Of a stretch of 64,000 nucleotides of DNA, positions 51,902 to 60,576 are shown in pieces. A model generated the notes under the pieces. It was not told the DNA's origin. It saw only the letters and a list, made by a program, of their open reading frames with translations, and did not search any database. The stretch is from assembly GCF_046250175.1 (NCBI RefSeq), contig NZ_CP176468.1. The stretch is one strand, 5' to 3'. A program made the position numbers and the translations under genes. Source of the stretch: Psychromonas sp030397575. Lineage in GTDB: Bacteria > Pseudomonadota > Gammaproteobacteria > Enterobacterales > Psychromonadaceae. Numbering within the stretch: position 1 is the stretch's first letter; every line of letters starts with the position of its first letter.

Positions 51902-53176
51902 ATGGCTGATTTATCAATTGATTTTGTAGGTATTAAAGCACCAAATCCATTTTGGTTAGCCTCAGCGCCACCAACAGACAAAGCGTATAACGTTGAACGT
52001 GCCTTTGAAGCAGGTTGGGGTGGAGTAGTTTGGAAAACGTTAGGTGAAGATCCTGCTGCCGTGAATGTTTCATCGCGTTATTCAGCACTGTATGACCATA
52101 ATGGTAATGTGTCTGGTTTTAATAATATTGAATTAATCACTGACCGTAGTTTAGAGATTAACCTACGAGAAATTGAAGCGGTTAAAAAAAGTTGGCCTGA
52201 TCGCGCGTTGGTCGTATCACTAATGATGCCCTGTGAAGAGCAAATTTGGAAAACTATTTTAAAACAAGTAGAAGCAACAGGTGCAGATGGTATTGAGCTT
52301 AACTTCGGATGTCCACATGGCATGCCTGAACGTGGGATGGGTGCTGCTGTTGGTCAGGTGCCAGAATACGTTGAAATGGTGACTCGTTGGTGTAAAGAAC
52401 ACAGCAAAATGCCGGTAATTGTTAAGTTAACCCCAAACATTACCGATGTACGTTTTCCTGCTCGTGCTGCTAAAAGTGGTGGTGCTGATGCAGTGTCGTT
52501 AATTAATACCATCAATTCTATTACTAGTATTGACCTAGATGCGATGACTGCTCGTCCAATTGTCGATGGTAAAAGTACACACGGCGGTTACTGTGGTCCA
52601 GCTGTTAAACCAATTGCATTGAATATGGTGGGCGAAATAGCACGTGATCCAGAAACGGCAGGTTTACCAATTTCAGGAATAGGTGGTATTGGTAACTGGC
52701 GTGATGCAGCTGAGTTTATCTCTCTAGGTGCAGGTTCTGTGCAGGTTTGTACTGCTGCCATGATCTACGGATTTAACATTGTCACTGAAATGAAAGAAGG
52801 TCTATCAAATTGGATGGACAGTAAAGGCTACGAAACGATTGAAGATTTCAAAGGTTTGGCTGTACCCAATACAACAGACTGGAAAAAACTCAATATGAAT
52901 TACAAGGTGGTTGCAACCATCGATGAAGATAAATGTATTGGTTGTGGTCGTTGTTACCAAGCCTGTGAAGATACTTCACATCAAGCTATCGAAGTTACCG
53001 CAAATGAAGATGGTACTAATAGTTTTGGCATTATCGATGATAACTGTGTGGGTTGTAACCTCTGTGAAATTACTTGCCCAGTTGATGACTGTATCACCAT
53101 GGATGAGCGTTCAAAAGGCCAGCCATATATGAACTGGATGCAAGATGAGCGTAATCCGCATCGCGAAGAAGCTTAA
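51902..53176 (+). CDS. preA: NAD-dependent dihydropyrimidine dehydrogenase, subunit PreA
   Basis: 424 aa. FMN TIM-barrel with the substrate loop ELNFGCPHGMPERGMG; Cys137 in CPHG corresponds to the catalytic Cys of mammalian DPD. SGIGGIGNWRDAAEF is the FMN phosphate loop. Two C-terminal [4Fe-4S] motifs follow: CIGCGRCYQAC and CVGCNLCEITCPV. With PreT it reduces uracil/thymine to the dihydro form. GAGGAG precedes the ATG, overlapping the preT end. Confidence 0.96.
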   Translation: MADLSIDFVGIKAPNPFWLASAPPTDKAYNVERAFEAGWGGVVWKTLGEDPAAVNVSSRYSALYDHNGNVSGFNNIELITDRSLEINLREIEAVKKSWPDRALVVSLMMPCEEQIWKTILKQVEATGADGIELNFGCPHGMPERGMGAAVGQVPEYVEMVTRWCKEHSKMPVIVKLTPNITDVRFPARAAKSGGADAVSLINTINSITSIDLDAMTARPIVDGKSTHGGYCGPAVKPIALNMVGEIARDPETAGLPISGIGGIGNWRDAAEFISLGAGSVQVCTAAMIYGFNIVTEMKEGLSNWMDSKGYETIEDFKGLAVPNTTDWKKLNMNYKVVATIDEDKCIGCGRCYQACEDTSHQAIEVTANEDGTNSFGIIDDNCVGCNLCEITCPVDDCITMDERSKGQPYMNWMQDERNPHREEA

Positions 53177-53207
53177 TAGGTTATTGATAGATTTTTTGAG
53201 GTGAATT

Positions 53208-54545
53208 ATGAATAAAAAGCAAGTTAATCATAGTCTGACACAGTCACAATTAGATGCACATTGGATGCCTTATTCTGCAAATCGTGAATTCAAAAAAGAT
53301 CCAAGAATAATTGCATCGGCGTCTGGTCGATACTTTACTGATGATGCTGGTCGCAAAATATTTGATGGTTTATCTGGGTTGTGGTGCACAGGCTTAGGTC
53401 ATGGCCGTCCAGAGATTGCTGAAGCAGTTAGCGAACAGCTCAAAACACTTGATTACTCGCCAGGTTTTCAGTTTGGTCATGAGAAATCATTTCAATTAGC
53501 TGAAAAGATTACCGAGTTTATGCCACAAGGCCTAAACCGTGTTTTCTACACAGGCTCAGGCTCTGAAGCTGCAGAGACCTCTTTGAAAATGGCGCGTGGT
53601 TATTGGCGTAAAAAAGGTCAAGCGACTAAAACTAAATTGATTGGTCGTGGTTTGGGGTATCACGGTAGTAACTTTGGCGGTATCTCTGTGGGGGGGATTG
53701 GTGGAAATCGTGCAATGTTTGGCCCTGCTGTTGAAGCCGACCATCTGCGTCATACTATGCTGCCAGAAAATATATTTAGTCAAGGACAGCCTGAACATGG
53801 TAAAGCGTTAGCGGAAGAGTTATTGGATGTAATAGCATTACATGACGCTTCTAATATTGCTGCGGTGATCGTGGAGCCGTTATCTGGCTCTGCAGGTGTA
53901 ATCCCTCCACCTATTGGTTACTTAGATCGTCTACGTGAAATCTGTACCGATAATAATATTCTACTGATATTTGATGAAGTCATTTGTAGTTTTGGGCGAA
54001 TGGGGGCAAAAACTGGTTCGGAAGCTTTTGGTGTCGTACCGGATATGATTAACATTGCTAAACAAGTTACTAATGGCGCTATTCCGATGGGTGCTGTGGT
54101 GGCTAAGCAAGAAATTTACGATACCTATATGGATAACAGTGGTGGCGATCATATGATCGAGTTTCCACATGGATATACCTATTCAGCACATCCTGTTGCT
54201 TGTGCCGCAGGTTTGGCTACATTAGATCTGTTGCAGCAAGAAAAATTGCCGGAAAGAGTGAAAGCAATGAGCGATTACTTTCAACAGGCTGTACATAGTT
54301 TAAAAGGTTGTAAGCATATTGTAGATATTCGTAACTATGGTTTTGCTGCTGGCTTTACTATTGCGCCGAATAATGGCGATCCTGCACTACGACCTTATCA
54401 AATTGGTATGAAAATGTGGCAAAAGGGTTTTTTCATTCGTTATGGCGGAGCCACTATCCAACTCGGTTTACCCTTCACCACTGAAAAATCTGAAATTGAC
54501 TCTTTAATAAATGCGTTAGGCGAAACATTTAACGAAATAGTTTAG
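53208..54545 (+). CDS. Omega-amino acid--pyruvate aminotransferase (beta-alanine aminotransferase)
   Basis: 445 aa class III PLP aminotransferase. PLP phosphate loop YTGSGSEAAETSLKMAR, DEV at 256-258 (LIFDEVICSFGRMG) and the Schiff-base Lys285 in INIAKQVTNGAIPMG. ADAHWMPYSANR-like opening (LDAHWMPYSANREF) is typical of beta-alanine:pyruvate enzymes. It would convert beta-alanine to malonate semialdehyde. In-operon with preTA (31-base gap). Confidence 0.93.
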   Translation: MNKKQVNHSLTQSQLDAHWMPYSANREFKKDPRIIASASGRYFTDDAGRKIFDGLSGLWCTGLGHGRPEIAEAVSEQLKTLDYSPGFQFGHEKSFQLAEKITEFMPQGLNRVFYTGSGSEAAETSLKMARGYWRKKGQATKTKLIGRGLGYHGSNFGGISVGGIGGNRAMFGPAVEADHLRHTMLPENIFSQGQPEHGKALAEELLDVIALHDASNIAAVIVEPLSGSAGVIPPPIGYLDRLREICTDNNILLIFDEVICSFGRMGAKTGSEAFGVVPDMINIAKQVTNGAIPMGAVVAKQEIYDTYMDNSGGDHMIEFPHGYTYSAHPVACAAGLATLDLLQQEKLPERVKAMSDYFQQAVHSLKGCKHIVDIRNYGFAAGFTIAPNNGDPALRPYQIGMKMWQKGFFIRYGGATIQLGLPFTTEKSEIDSLINALGETFNEIV

Positions 54546-54582
54546 AAAATTAATAGCGTGGTAAACCCACATGGAGATTGTT

Positions 54583-56076
54583 ATGACACAAATAGTAGGC
54601 CATTTTATCGATGGTGAAGTAGTAGAAGATAGTAGCCGTACGCAAGACGTATTTGACCCAGCATTGGGCGAAGTTGCAACACAAGTTGCTTTAGCTTCAA
54701 AAGATACGGTAGAAATGGCGATAGCATCTGCTCAAAAAGCTTTTCCGGAATGGCGAAACACTCCACCTTTAAAACGTGCACGCATTATGTTCCGCTTTAA
54801 AGAGTTGTTGGAAGAAAATAGAGATAAAATTTGTCACCTTTTAGGTAAAGAACACGGAAAAATTTTGCATGATGCAGCGGGGGAGTTGCAACGTGGTATC
54901 GAGAATGTTGAATATGCTTGTGGTGCCCCTGAGTTATTAAAAGGTGAATACAGTAAAAATGCGGGTCCCAATGTGGACTCTTGGAGTGAGTTGCAATCGA
55001 TTGGTGTGGTTGCTGGAATCACCCCATTTAACTTCCCTGCTATGGTGCCGATGTGGATGTTTCCACTTGCCATTGTGTGCGGTAACTGTTTTATTTTGAA
55101 ACCTTCTGAAAGGAACCCAAGTGCGCCATTATTTTTAGCGCAGTTATTACAACAAGCGGGCTTGCCTAAAGGAGTCTTAAATGTGGTGAATGGCGATAAA
55201 CAAGCTGTTGACGCCATACTAGAAGACAAGCGTGTCAAAGCGGTCAGTTTTGTTGGATCGACTCCGATTGCTGAACATATTTATACCAAGGCAACGGCAA
55301 GTGGTAAACGTTGCCAAGCATTGGGTGGAGCTAAAAACCACGCGATTATTATGCCTGATGCTGATATGGATAATGCCGTTAATCAACTGCTAGGGGCTGC
55401 TTTTGGTTCATCTGGCGAGCGTTGTATGGCCTTATCTGTGGTAGTGGCAGTAGGCGATAAAGCCGCTGATGCATTGATTGAGAAAATGACAGCTGCAATG
55501 CAGAGCTTAAAAGTAGGGGGGTTTGATAATACTGATAATGATTTTGGTCCTGTTATTACAAAACAGCATCAAGAAAAAGTAGTGGGTTACATTGATAGCG
55601 CTGAAGCAGATGGCGCACAAATTGTTGTCGATGGCCGTAACCTAATAGTTGAAGGTTATGAAAATGGTTATTTTGTTGGCGCAACCTTAATTGATAACGT
55701 TAAAGCTGAGATGGATAGCTATAAAGCTGAAATATTCGGTCCTGTATTACAAGTGATGCGTGTTGAGTCTATGGAACAAGCAATGCAGTTAATCAATGAC
55801 CATGAATACGGCAATGGTACTTGCATCTTCACTCGTGATGGCGAGGCCGCTCGTTATTTCTCAGATAATATTGAAGTGGGTATGGTTGGAATTAATGTGC
55901 CATTACCAGTGCCTGTTGCCTACCACAGTTTTGGTGGTTGGAAACGTTCACTGTTTGGTGATTTAAGTGCTTACGGTCCAGATGGTGTTAAGTTCTACAC
56001 AAAACGTAAAACTATCACACAACGCTGGCCATCAAGTGGAGTAAGAGAAGGAGCAAGTTTTGCTTTTCCTAGTTAA
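54583..56076 (+). CDS. mmsA: CoA-acylating (methyl)malonate-semialdehyde dehydrogenase
   Basis: 497 aa aldehyde dehydrogenase from ATG 54583 (GGAG six bases upstream). Catalytic Cys281 in GSSGERCMALS. The usual general-base Glu is replaced by Asn in LGGAKNHAI (residues 248-255), the hallmark of the CoA-dependent MmsA branch. It would yield acetyl-CoA from malonate semialdehyde and propionyl-CoA from the thymine-derived methyl form, completing the pathway. Confidence 0.95.
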   Translation: MTQIVGHFIDGEVVEDSSRTQDVFDPALGEVATQVALASKDTVEMAIASAQKAFPEWRNTPPLKRARIMFRFKELLEENRDKICHLLGKEHGKILHDAAGELQRGIENVEYACGAPELLKGEYSKNAGPNVDSWSELQSIGVVAGITPFNFPAMVPMWMFPLAIVCGNCFILKPSERNPSAPLFLAQLLQQAGLPKGVLNVVNGDKQAVDAILEDKRVKAVSFVGSTPIAEHIYTKATASGKRCQALGGAKNHAIIMPDADMDNAVNQLLGAAFGSSGERCMALSVVVAVGDKAADALIEKMTAAMQSLKVGGFDNTDNDFGPVITKQHQEKVVGYIDSAEADGAQIVVDGRNLIVEGYENGYFVGATLIDNVKAEMDSYKAEIFGPVLQVMRVESMEQAMQLINDHEYGNGTCIFTRDGEAARYFSDNIEVGMVGINVPLPVPVAYHSFGGWKRSLFGDLSAYGPDGVKFYTKRKTITQRWPSSGVREGASFAFPS

Positions 56077-56117
56077 AGCGTAATCATTAACGGGGGTAAA
56101 ATTAGATCATTAAATAG

Positions 56118-56153
56118 AAAGCCTTTGTTTGTTAAATGCAAGCAAGGGCTTTT
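56118..56153 (+). terminator. Terminator of the preTA-aminotransferase-mmsA operon
   Basis: Arms AAAGCCTTTGTTTG (56118-56131) and CAAGCAAGGGCTTT (56139-56152), 14 pairs including two G-T, seven-base loop, short T-run. Confidence 0.8.
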
Positions 56154-56305
56154 GATCATCAGTTTGCTAATTATCATACTTTGTACTTACTTAGGGGTGT
56201 TTGTTTTATTTATTTTTCTATTTAATGTGCTATATTGACTTTTTTATTCTATTGCATTGATTTGTAATGGGTAATTAGCTTTTAATATTATTAATGGATT
56301 ATAAA

Positions 56306-56515
56306 ATGAAAAAAGAATTAAATATTTTGGTTTGTGGTGCAGCTTTAACAGTTTTAACCGCTTGTAGTATTCCGACTTATCAGAAAACAATTTCATCTGA
56401 ATATAACGCTAAAGGCGAATTAGTTAGTAAAACTGTGACAGAGACTATTACACAGCCTTCACCTGTATCTGCCCCAATGAAAGTTAAAATTACAGAAGGT
56501 GAATTAGAGAAGTAA
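56306..56515 (+). CDS. Small lipoprotein
   Basis: 69 aa from ATG 56306 (GGA seven bases upstream). Signal with lipobox LTAC (Cys at residue 20), then a Thr/Ser-rich mature part (KTISSEYNAKGELVSKTVTETITQ). No family recognised. It has its own terminator. Confidence 0.75.
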   Translation: MKKELNILVCGAALTVLTACSIPTYQKTISSEYNAKGELVSKTVTETITQPSPVSAPMKVKITEGELEK

Positions 56516-56554
56516 TTTTAAGTATAAAAATTACTAAATAATATTCACTTACTA

Positions 56555-56586
56555 AAACCCTATATTTTATAATATAGGGTTTTTTT
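56555..56586 (+). terminator. Terminator after the small lipoprotein
   Basis: Arms AACCCTATATT and AATATAGGGTT with a four-base loop, then seven T. Confidence 0.95.
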
Positions 56587-56648
56587 ATGACGTTGATTTA
56601 TATATCCAGTAAACTACACAGCCTTATTTAATTGAAAATGGATTTACT

Positions 56649-57515
56649 ATGGCTTATTTATTATCAGTGACTTTACTGTGGGCGTTCTCTTTTAGTTTGA
56701 TTGGCGTGTATTTAGCTGGGCAAGTTGATGCTTGGTTTAGTGTATTTATTCGTATAGCGTTAGCAGCATTAATTTTCCTACCTTTTTTAAAAATAAAGCA
56801 AGTTGATAAGCCTTTGGCCGTACGCATTATGTTGATAGGTGCGGTGCAATTAGGGCTAATGTATGTGTTTTATTACCACTCCTTTTTATTTTTATCGGTA
56901 CCAGAGGTGTTGTTGTTTTCGGTCATGACGCCTATTTATGTCACCCTACTGAATGATGCGCTGGATAAACGCTTTAAGCCTCAATTTTTTCTCGTTGCTG
57001 TTATTTCTGTCGTAGGAGCGGTAGCTATTCGTTACGGTAATATTAGTAGTGACTTTTGGTTTGGTTTGTTATTAGTGCAAGGCGCTAATCTTTGTTTTGC
57101 GATAGGTCAGGTGGCATATAGTCGTTTAATGTCTGAAAGTGAGTTAGATCATAAAACGATATTTGGTTGGTTCTTTATTGGTGCTTTGTGTGTTGCCACG
57201 GTTTGTTATGCTTTGTTTGGCGATACCAGCAAATTACCTACAACGAGTACACAATGGGGAATATTAATTTACCTTGGAACTGTTGCATCTGGTCTTGGTT
57301 ATTTTGCTTGGAATAAGGGGGCGACTATGGTGAATGTAGGCACCTTAGCTATCATGAATAATCTGTTAATACCCGCTGGTATTTTAGTTAATTTACTTAT
57401 TTGGAATAAACAAGCCGATTTACTTAGGTTAAGTATTGGTGCAATTATTATTGTTAGTGCGTTAATTCTTAATCATTATTTAAATAGAAGATCAGTAATT
57501 AGCTCTGTGAGATGA
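56649..57515 (+). CDS. EamA/DMT-family permease
   Basis: 288 aa with ten predicted membrane helices in two EamA repeats, starting YLLSVTLLWAFSFSLIGVYL and repeating after about residue 140 (FWFGLLLVQGANLCFAIGQVAYSRLM). VASGLGYFAWNKGATMVNVGTLAIMNNLLIP is typical. Substrate unknown; family members export amino acids or metabolites. Confidence 0.9.
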   Translation: MAYLLSVTLLWAFSFSLIGVYLAGQVDAWFSVFIRIALAALIFLPFLKIKQVDKPLAVRIMLIGAVQLGLMYVFYYHSFLFLSVPEVLLFSVMTPIYVTLLNDALDKRFKPQFFLVAVISVVGAVAIRYGNISSDFWFGLLLVQGANLCFAIGQVAYSRLMSESELDHKTIFGWFFIGALCVATVCYALFGDTSKLPTTSTQWGILIYLGTVASGLGYFAWNKGATMVNVGTLAIMNNLLIPAGILVNLLIWNKQADLLRLSIGAIIIVSALILNHYLNRRSVISSVR

Positions 57516-57527
57516 TCTTTCATAAGT

Positions 57528-57567
57528 GTTAACCAAGCGACTACATTAAGTATTGAGCTTGGTTAAC
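57528..57567. terminator. Stem-loop between convergent DMT permease and PepSY gene
   Basis: Perfect 11-base arms GTTAACCAAGC (57528-57538) and GCTTGGTTAAC (57557-57567), 18-base loop, TTTAATGG on the right. Weak T-run. Confidence 0.65.
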
Positions 57568-57579
57568 TTTAATGGTTAT

Positions 57580-58932
57580 TTAATCAAATAAGGCTCTTGT
57601 TTTAGGAGAGATAAACAATACAATTCGGTCCAATATTAAAACAGCAACTATTGCGGCAGCTGCAAGTGGAAATAAGAATGAAACCGGTAATAATAACCAA
57701 GTTGCTTGTTTCCAACGTGTTAGGTTCTTAGGCTTTTGAGGTGCTGCTAATAGCATTTTTCCTTGTGGTCGACGCATCCACCACATTACAACACCTGTTA
57801 TAGATATCAATAAGATAGATAAACAAAATAAGGTGTTAACTATATAGTTCCAAATACCCCATTGTCCCATGTGTAAAGAGATACCAACTGCCATTGATTT
57901 TGCAGCTAAACTATATTCTGCATAACCAACATCGGCTAATATTTTTCCTGAGTATTGATCAAAATGCACAGTACGATCATCAGTTGCATTCTCAATATCT
58001 TTACTCATCGAACTGGCTGAAGTGGTATAAACACCAGTATCACCTGATGGGAAAAACACTTGGAATTGCGTGAAACCTAAGGCTTGGGATTGCTTAATGA
58101 TGCTATCCAGGCTTATTTGGTGTGTTGCCTTGGTTTTTTCAGACTCTGGCAATAAAGACTGTTCTAATCCCCAAGGGATTTGCTTTAATCCTGGTACATT
58201 TAAACTTTCGTGAGTGATAGTTGATGAAACACTGCTTGCACTTTTTTGCATTGGAAAAGTGCTCCAGGCTTGTAACATTGAGCCACCCCATACGCTTGCC
58301 CAAGCTAACCCTGACACACAGAAAAATAATAAAATTACTGAAATCCAGACACCAATTACTGAATGCAAGTCACGCCAAAAAGCGCGCCCTTTATTCGCGG
58401 TGATGGAGAGTGCCTCTTTGAGTGTTTTACCAGACTCTGGCCACCATAGGTAGATGCCTGTGATAACTAATAAAATAGTAAAGCTAACTGCAATTTCAAT
58501 CATTTTATCACCAGTATCTCCAATCATGAAAGTACCATGTGTATCGTCAGCCCACGCATAAAGAGAATCTGAAATTGATAGTTCACCTAAAATTTTTGCT
58601 TGGTAAGGGTCTACGAAAACCGTTAAAGCATCACCATTATGCATTACTTGGAAACGTGTTGAATTATTAGGGTTGCGCGGAGAATGTATAGATTTAATAA
58701 CATCACCAGGATAAGCCTGCGCCACTAATGATTTTTGTGCTGAGTAGGTAATAGGTGATTGAGAAACTTGTTCAACTTGATATAAATCTTGATTTGTCCA
58801 CTTTTCAACAACAGGGGAGTAAAGCATTAATAAGCCTGTTACGGCGAGCATTATTAAGAATGGAATAGTGTAAAGTCCTGCATAAAAATGCCAGCGCCAA
58901 ACTGACATATAGAAAGATTTTGGGTTACTCAT
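57580..58932 (-). CDS. PepSY-associated membrane protein (possible iron-related flavoreductase or uptake accessory)
   Basis: 450 aa with four to five membrane helices: FYAGLYTIPFLIMLAVTGLLML, IEIAVSFTILLVITGIYLWW, VIGVWISVILLFFCVSGLAW, LFCLSILLISITGVVMWWMRR and a C-terminal pair. WRWHFYAGLY, WRDLHSVIG and ISLHMGQWG carry the paired His of PepSY_TM proteins, probably heme ligands. Members are linked to siderophore-iron reduction. A Fur-like palindrome 72 bases upstream supports an iron role. Exact reaction not known. Confidence 0.85.
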   Translation of the reverse strand: MSNPKSFYMSVWRWHFYAGLYTIPFLIMLAVTGLLMLYSPVVEKWTNQDLYQVEQVSQSPITYSAQKSLVAQAYPGDVIKSIHSPRNPNNSTRFQVMHNGDALTVFVDPYQAKILGELSISDSLYAWADDTHGTFMIGDTGDKMIEIAVSFTILLVITGIYLWWPESGKTLKEALSITANKGRAFWRDLHSVIGVWISVILLFFCVSGLAWASVWGGSMLQAWSTFPMQKSASSVSSTITHESLNVPGLKQIPWGLEQSLLPESEKTKATHQISLDSIIKQSQALGFTQFQVFFPSGDTGVYTTSASSMSKDIENATDDRTVHFDQYSGKILADVGYAEYSLAAKSMAVGISLHMGQWGIWNYIVNTLFCLSILLISITGVVMWWMRRPQGKMLLAAPQKPKNLTRWKQATWLLLPVSFLFPLAAAAIVAVLILDRIVLFISPKTRALFD

Positions 58933-59004
58933 AGAAATCCTTGAAAGAATGGTATTGTTTCATTATTTTTAAATTATTCGGTTCAATGACTGAAGTAGGT
59001 TTTA

Positions 59005-59023
59005 AGTAATGAGATTCATTATT
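59005..59023. promoter_or_regulatory. Fur-like box upstream of the PepSY gene
   Basis: AGTAATGAGATTCATTATT: TAATGA and TCATTA form a perfect 6-3-6 inverted repeat; 14 of 19 bases agree with the Fur consensus. 72 bases before the PepSY start codon. Confidence 0.65.
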
Positions 59024-59105
59024 TAGTAGTTAAAAGCGGGGGCAAATTATACGTGATTATCTATCTAATTAATTGAAAAATTAGGCATAATTTTAATTTT
59101 TAGGC

Positions 59106-59137
59106 ATAAAAAAACCGAATGTAGTACATTCGGTTTT
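59106..59137 (-). terminator. Terminator of the mscS-like gene
   Basis: On the minus strand: arms AAAACCGAATGT and ACATTCGGTTTT with a three-base loop, then a T-run. It lies 20 bases after the mscS stop. Confidence 0.93.
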
Positions 59138-59156
59138 AGAAGGGGCTTAAGTAAGA

Positions 59157-59972
59157 TTAACCTTGTTTGTGTACATGTACATCCATTTGTGGGAATGGGA
59201 TACTAAGTCCTTCATTTGCGAATGTTTTGTATACATTTTCATTCATAGCGAAGAATACACCCCAGTAATCTGGTGCTTGAACCCATGCACGGACAGTGAA
59301 GTTAACTGAGCTATCTGCTAGTGCAGATACAACGATAACTACTTCAGGATCTTTAAGAATACGTGTATCAGCATCACACATTTGTTTGATTACTGCGCGT
59401 GCTTTATCAACATCATCACCGTATGCAATACCAATTGTCCAATCTACACGACGCTTCTCTTCCGTTGAGAAGTTAGTCATTGAACCAGTTGAAAGACCAC
59501 CATTTGGTAAAATGATTGTTTTATTATCACCTGTTTTTAAGATTGTGTTGAAAATTTGAATTTCACGAACAGTACCAGCATGGCCTTGTGCGTCGATGAA
59601 ATCACCTACTTTGAATGGTTTGAATAGTAAGATCATTACACCACCTGCAAAGTTTTGCAGCGTACCTGATAATGCCATACCTACTGCTAAACCAGCTGCA
59701 GCTAGAATTGCAACAAATGATGTCATTTCAATACCAAGCATGCCCAGTACTGTAATACCTAACATCACTTTCAAGATCATGCCTGTTAAGCTATTTAAAA
59801 ATGGCTTTAACGAGGCATCAACTTTACTTTTAGTCATTAATTTATCTAAACCACTTAATAGCAGCTTAATAATCCAAGAACCGACGATCCAAACCACAAT
59901 TGCAGCTATTAGTTTAGGTCCATATATCAGCGCGATTTCTGTTGCTGAATCAATCATTCCATTTGCGTCCAT
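59157..59972 (-). CDS. mscS: Small-conductance mechanosensitive channel MscS
   Basis: 271 aa from ATG 59972 (AAGGAAAG upstream); the frame upstream adds 21 residues without a ribosome site. Three membrane helices, with the pore helix AILAAAGLAVGMALSGTLQNFAGGVMILLFKPFKVGDFI, the Gly/Ala-rich TM3 of MscS, then the cytosolic vestibule domain. Length is close to E. coli MscS (286 aa). It protects against hypo-osmotic shock. Confidence 0.95.
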   Translation of the reverse strand: MDANGMIDSATEIALIYGPKLIAAIVVWIVGSWIIKLLLSGLDKLMTKSKVDASLKPFLNSLTGMILKVMLGITVLGMLGIEMTSFVAILAAAGLAVGMALSGTLQNFAGGVMILLFKPFKVGDFIDAQGHAGTVREIQIFNTILKTGDNKTIILPNGGLSTGSMTNFSTEEKRRVDWTIGIAYGDDVDKARAVIKQMCDADTRILKDPEVVIVVSALADSSVNFTVRAWVQAPDYWGVFFAMNENVYKTFANEGLSIPFPQMDVHVHKQG

Positions 59973-60280
59973 CTCTCTTTCCTTAGTTTTAGAAGTACAT
60001 AAAATTGATAATGTATAGAAAACTGTGAAATACATCCAGTACTGAATTGAATTAATACTAATTGCAGTGAGCTATATCATATTTGTACATATAATTGACA
60101 CTTTTTTGCTTGGTTACTACTCCAAAGGAGGTGTGTTTTGTAGTGGGTAAATTACTCGCAAAGTCTGTTTATTCGATTCTCAACGCGTTAAATAAAGAAA
60201 AAGCAAAGGCACTATAAACGCCTGTTCATAGTGCTTTTGTTTGCCATTATAGAAATACACATTATCAATTTTTGAAAAAG
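59973..60280. other. Intergenic region with one stem-loop
   Basis: 308 bases between mscS and the small secreted protein, both on the minus strand. Holds the mscS promoter region and the hairpin at 60209-60234. An AGGAGG at about 60125 has no start codon in frame with a useful ORF. Confidence 0.5.
60209..60242. terminator. Stem-loop after the small secreted protein
   Basis: Arms GCACTAT (60209-60215) and ATAGTGC (60228-60234), 12-base loop. T-rich on the plus side (TTTTGTTTG) and CTTTGCTTTTTC on the minus side, so it can end the minus-strand operon. Confidence 0.65.
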
Positions 60281-60571
60281 TTAGTCATGGTTATGTGTTG
60301 TTTGAGGCTCAGTTTGTTCTTTTACAATTTTTTGAATAGGCTGATTTCTAACACACATTAGTTCAGTTGGCATATATTGGCATGTACCAATATATAAATC
60401 ATTGTGCATACCTTCATATTGGCAAACTTGTGATCGTTCTTTTTCTTTGCAGGCTGTTAATGCAAATTTATTCAAAGGGCCTGAATGAGCAAAGGCAGTA
60501 TTAGACGCGATCAATGACATTATGGTTAGTGACAATAAAAACCATGGATGTTTTAATTTTCGTTTACTCAT
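60281..60571 (-). CDS. Small periplasmic protein with four cysteines, partner of YHYH protein
   Basis: 96 aa. Signal peptide to about residue 28 (SNTAFA). The mature part has four Cys (TACKEKERSQVCQYEG and TCQYMPTELMCV), probably two disulfides, and ends in HNHD. No family recognised. It starts five bases after the YHYH gene stop, so they form an operon. Confidence 0.7.
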   Translation of the reverse strand: MSKRKLKHPWFLLSLTIMSLIASNTAFAHSGPLNKFALTACKEKERSQVCQYEGMHNDLYIGTCQYMPTELMCVRNQPIQKIVKEQTEPQTTHNHD

Positions 60572-60576
60572 TATGC

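Noticed and set aside
51902..53176. Loss of the catalytic Cys in PreA (GAAVGQ instead of GLACGQ)
   Set aside because: The DPD catalytic Cys is the one in N-x-x-CPHG, which is present as Cys137.
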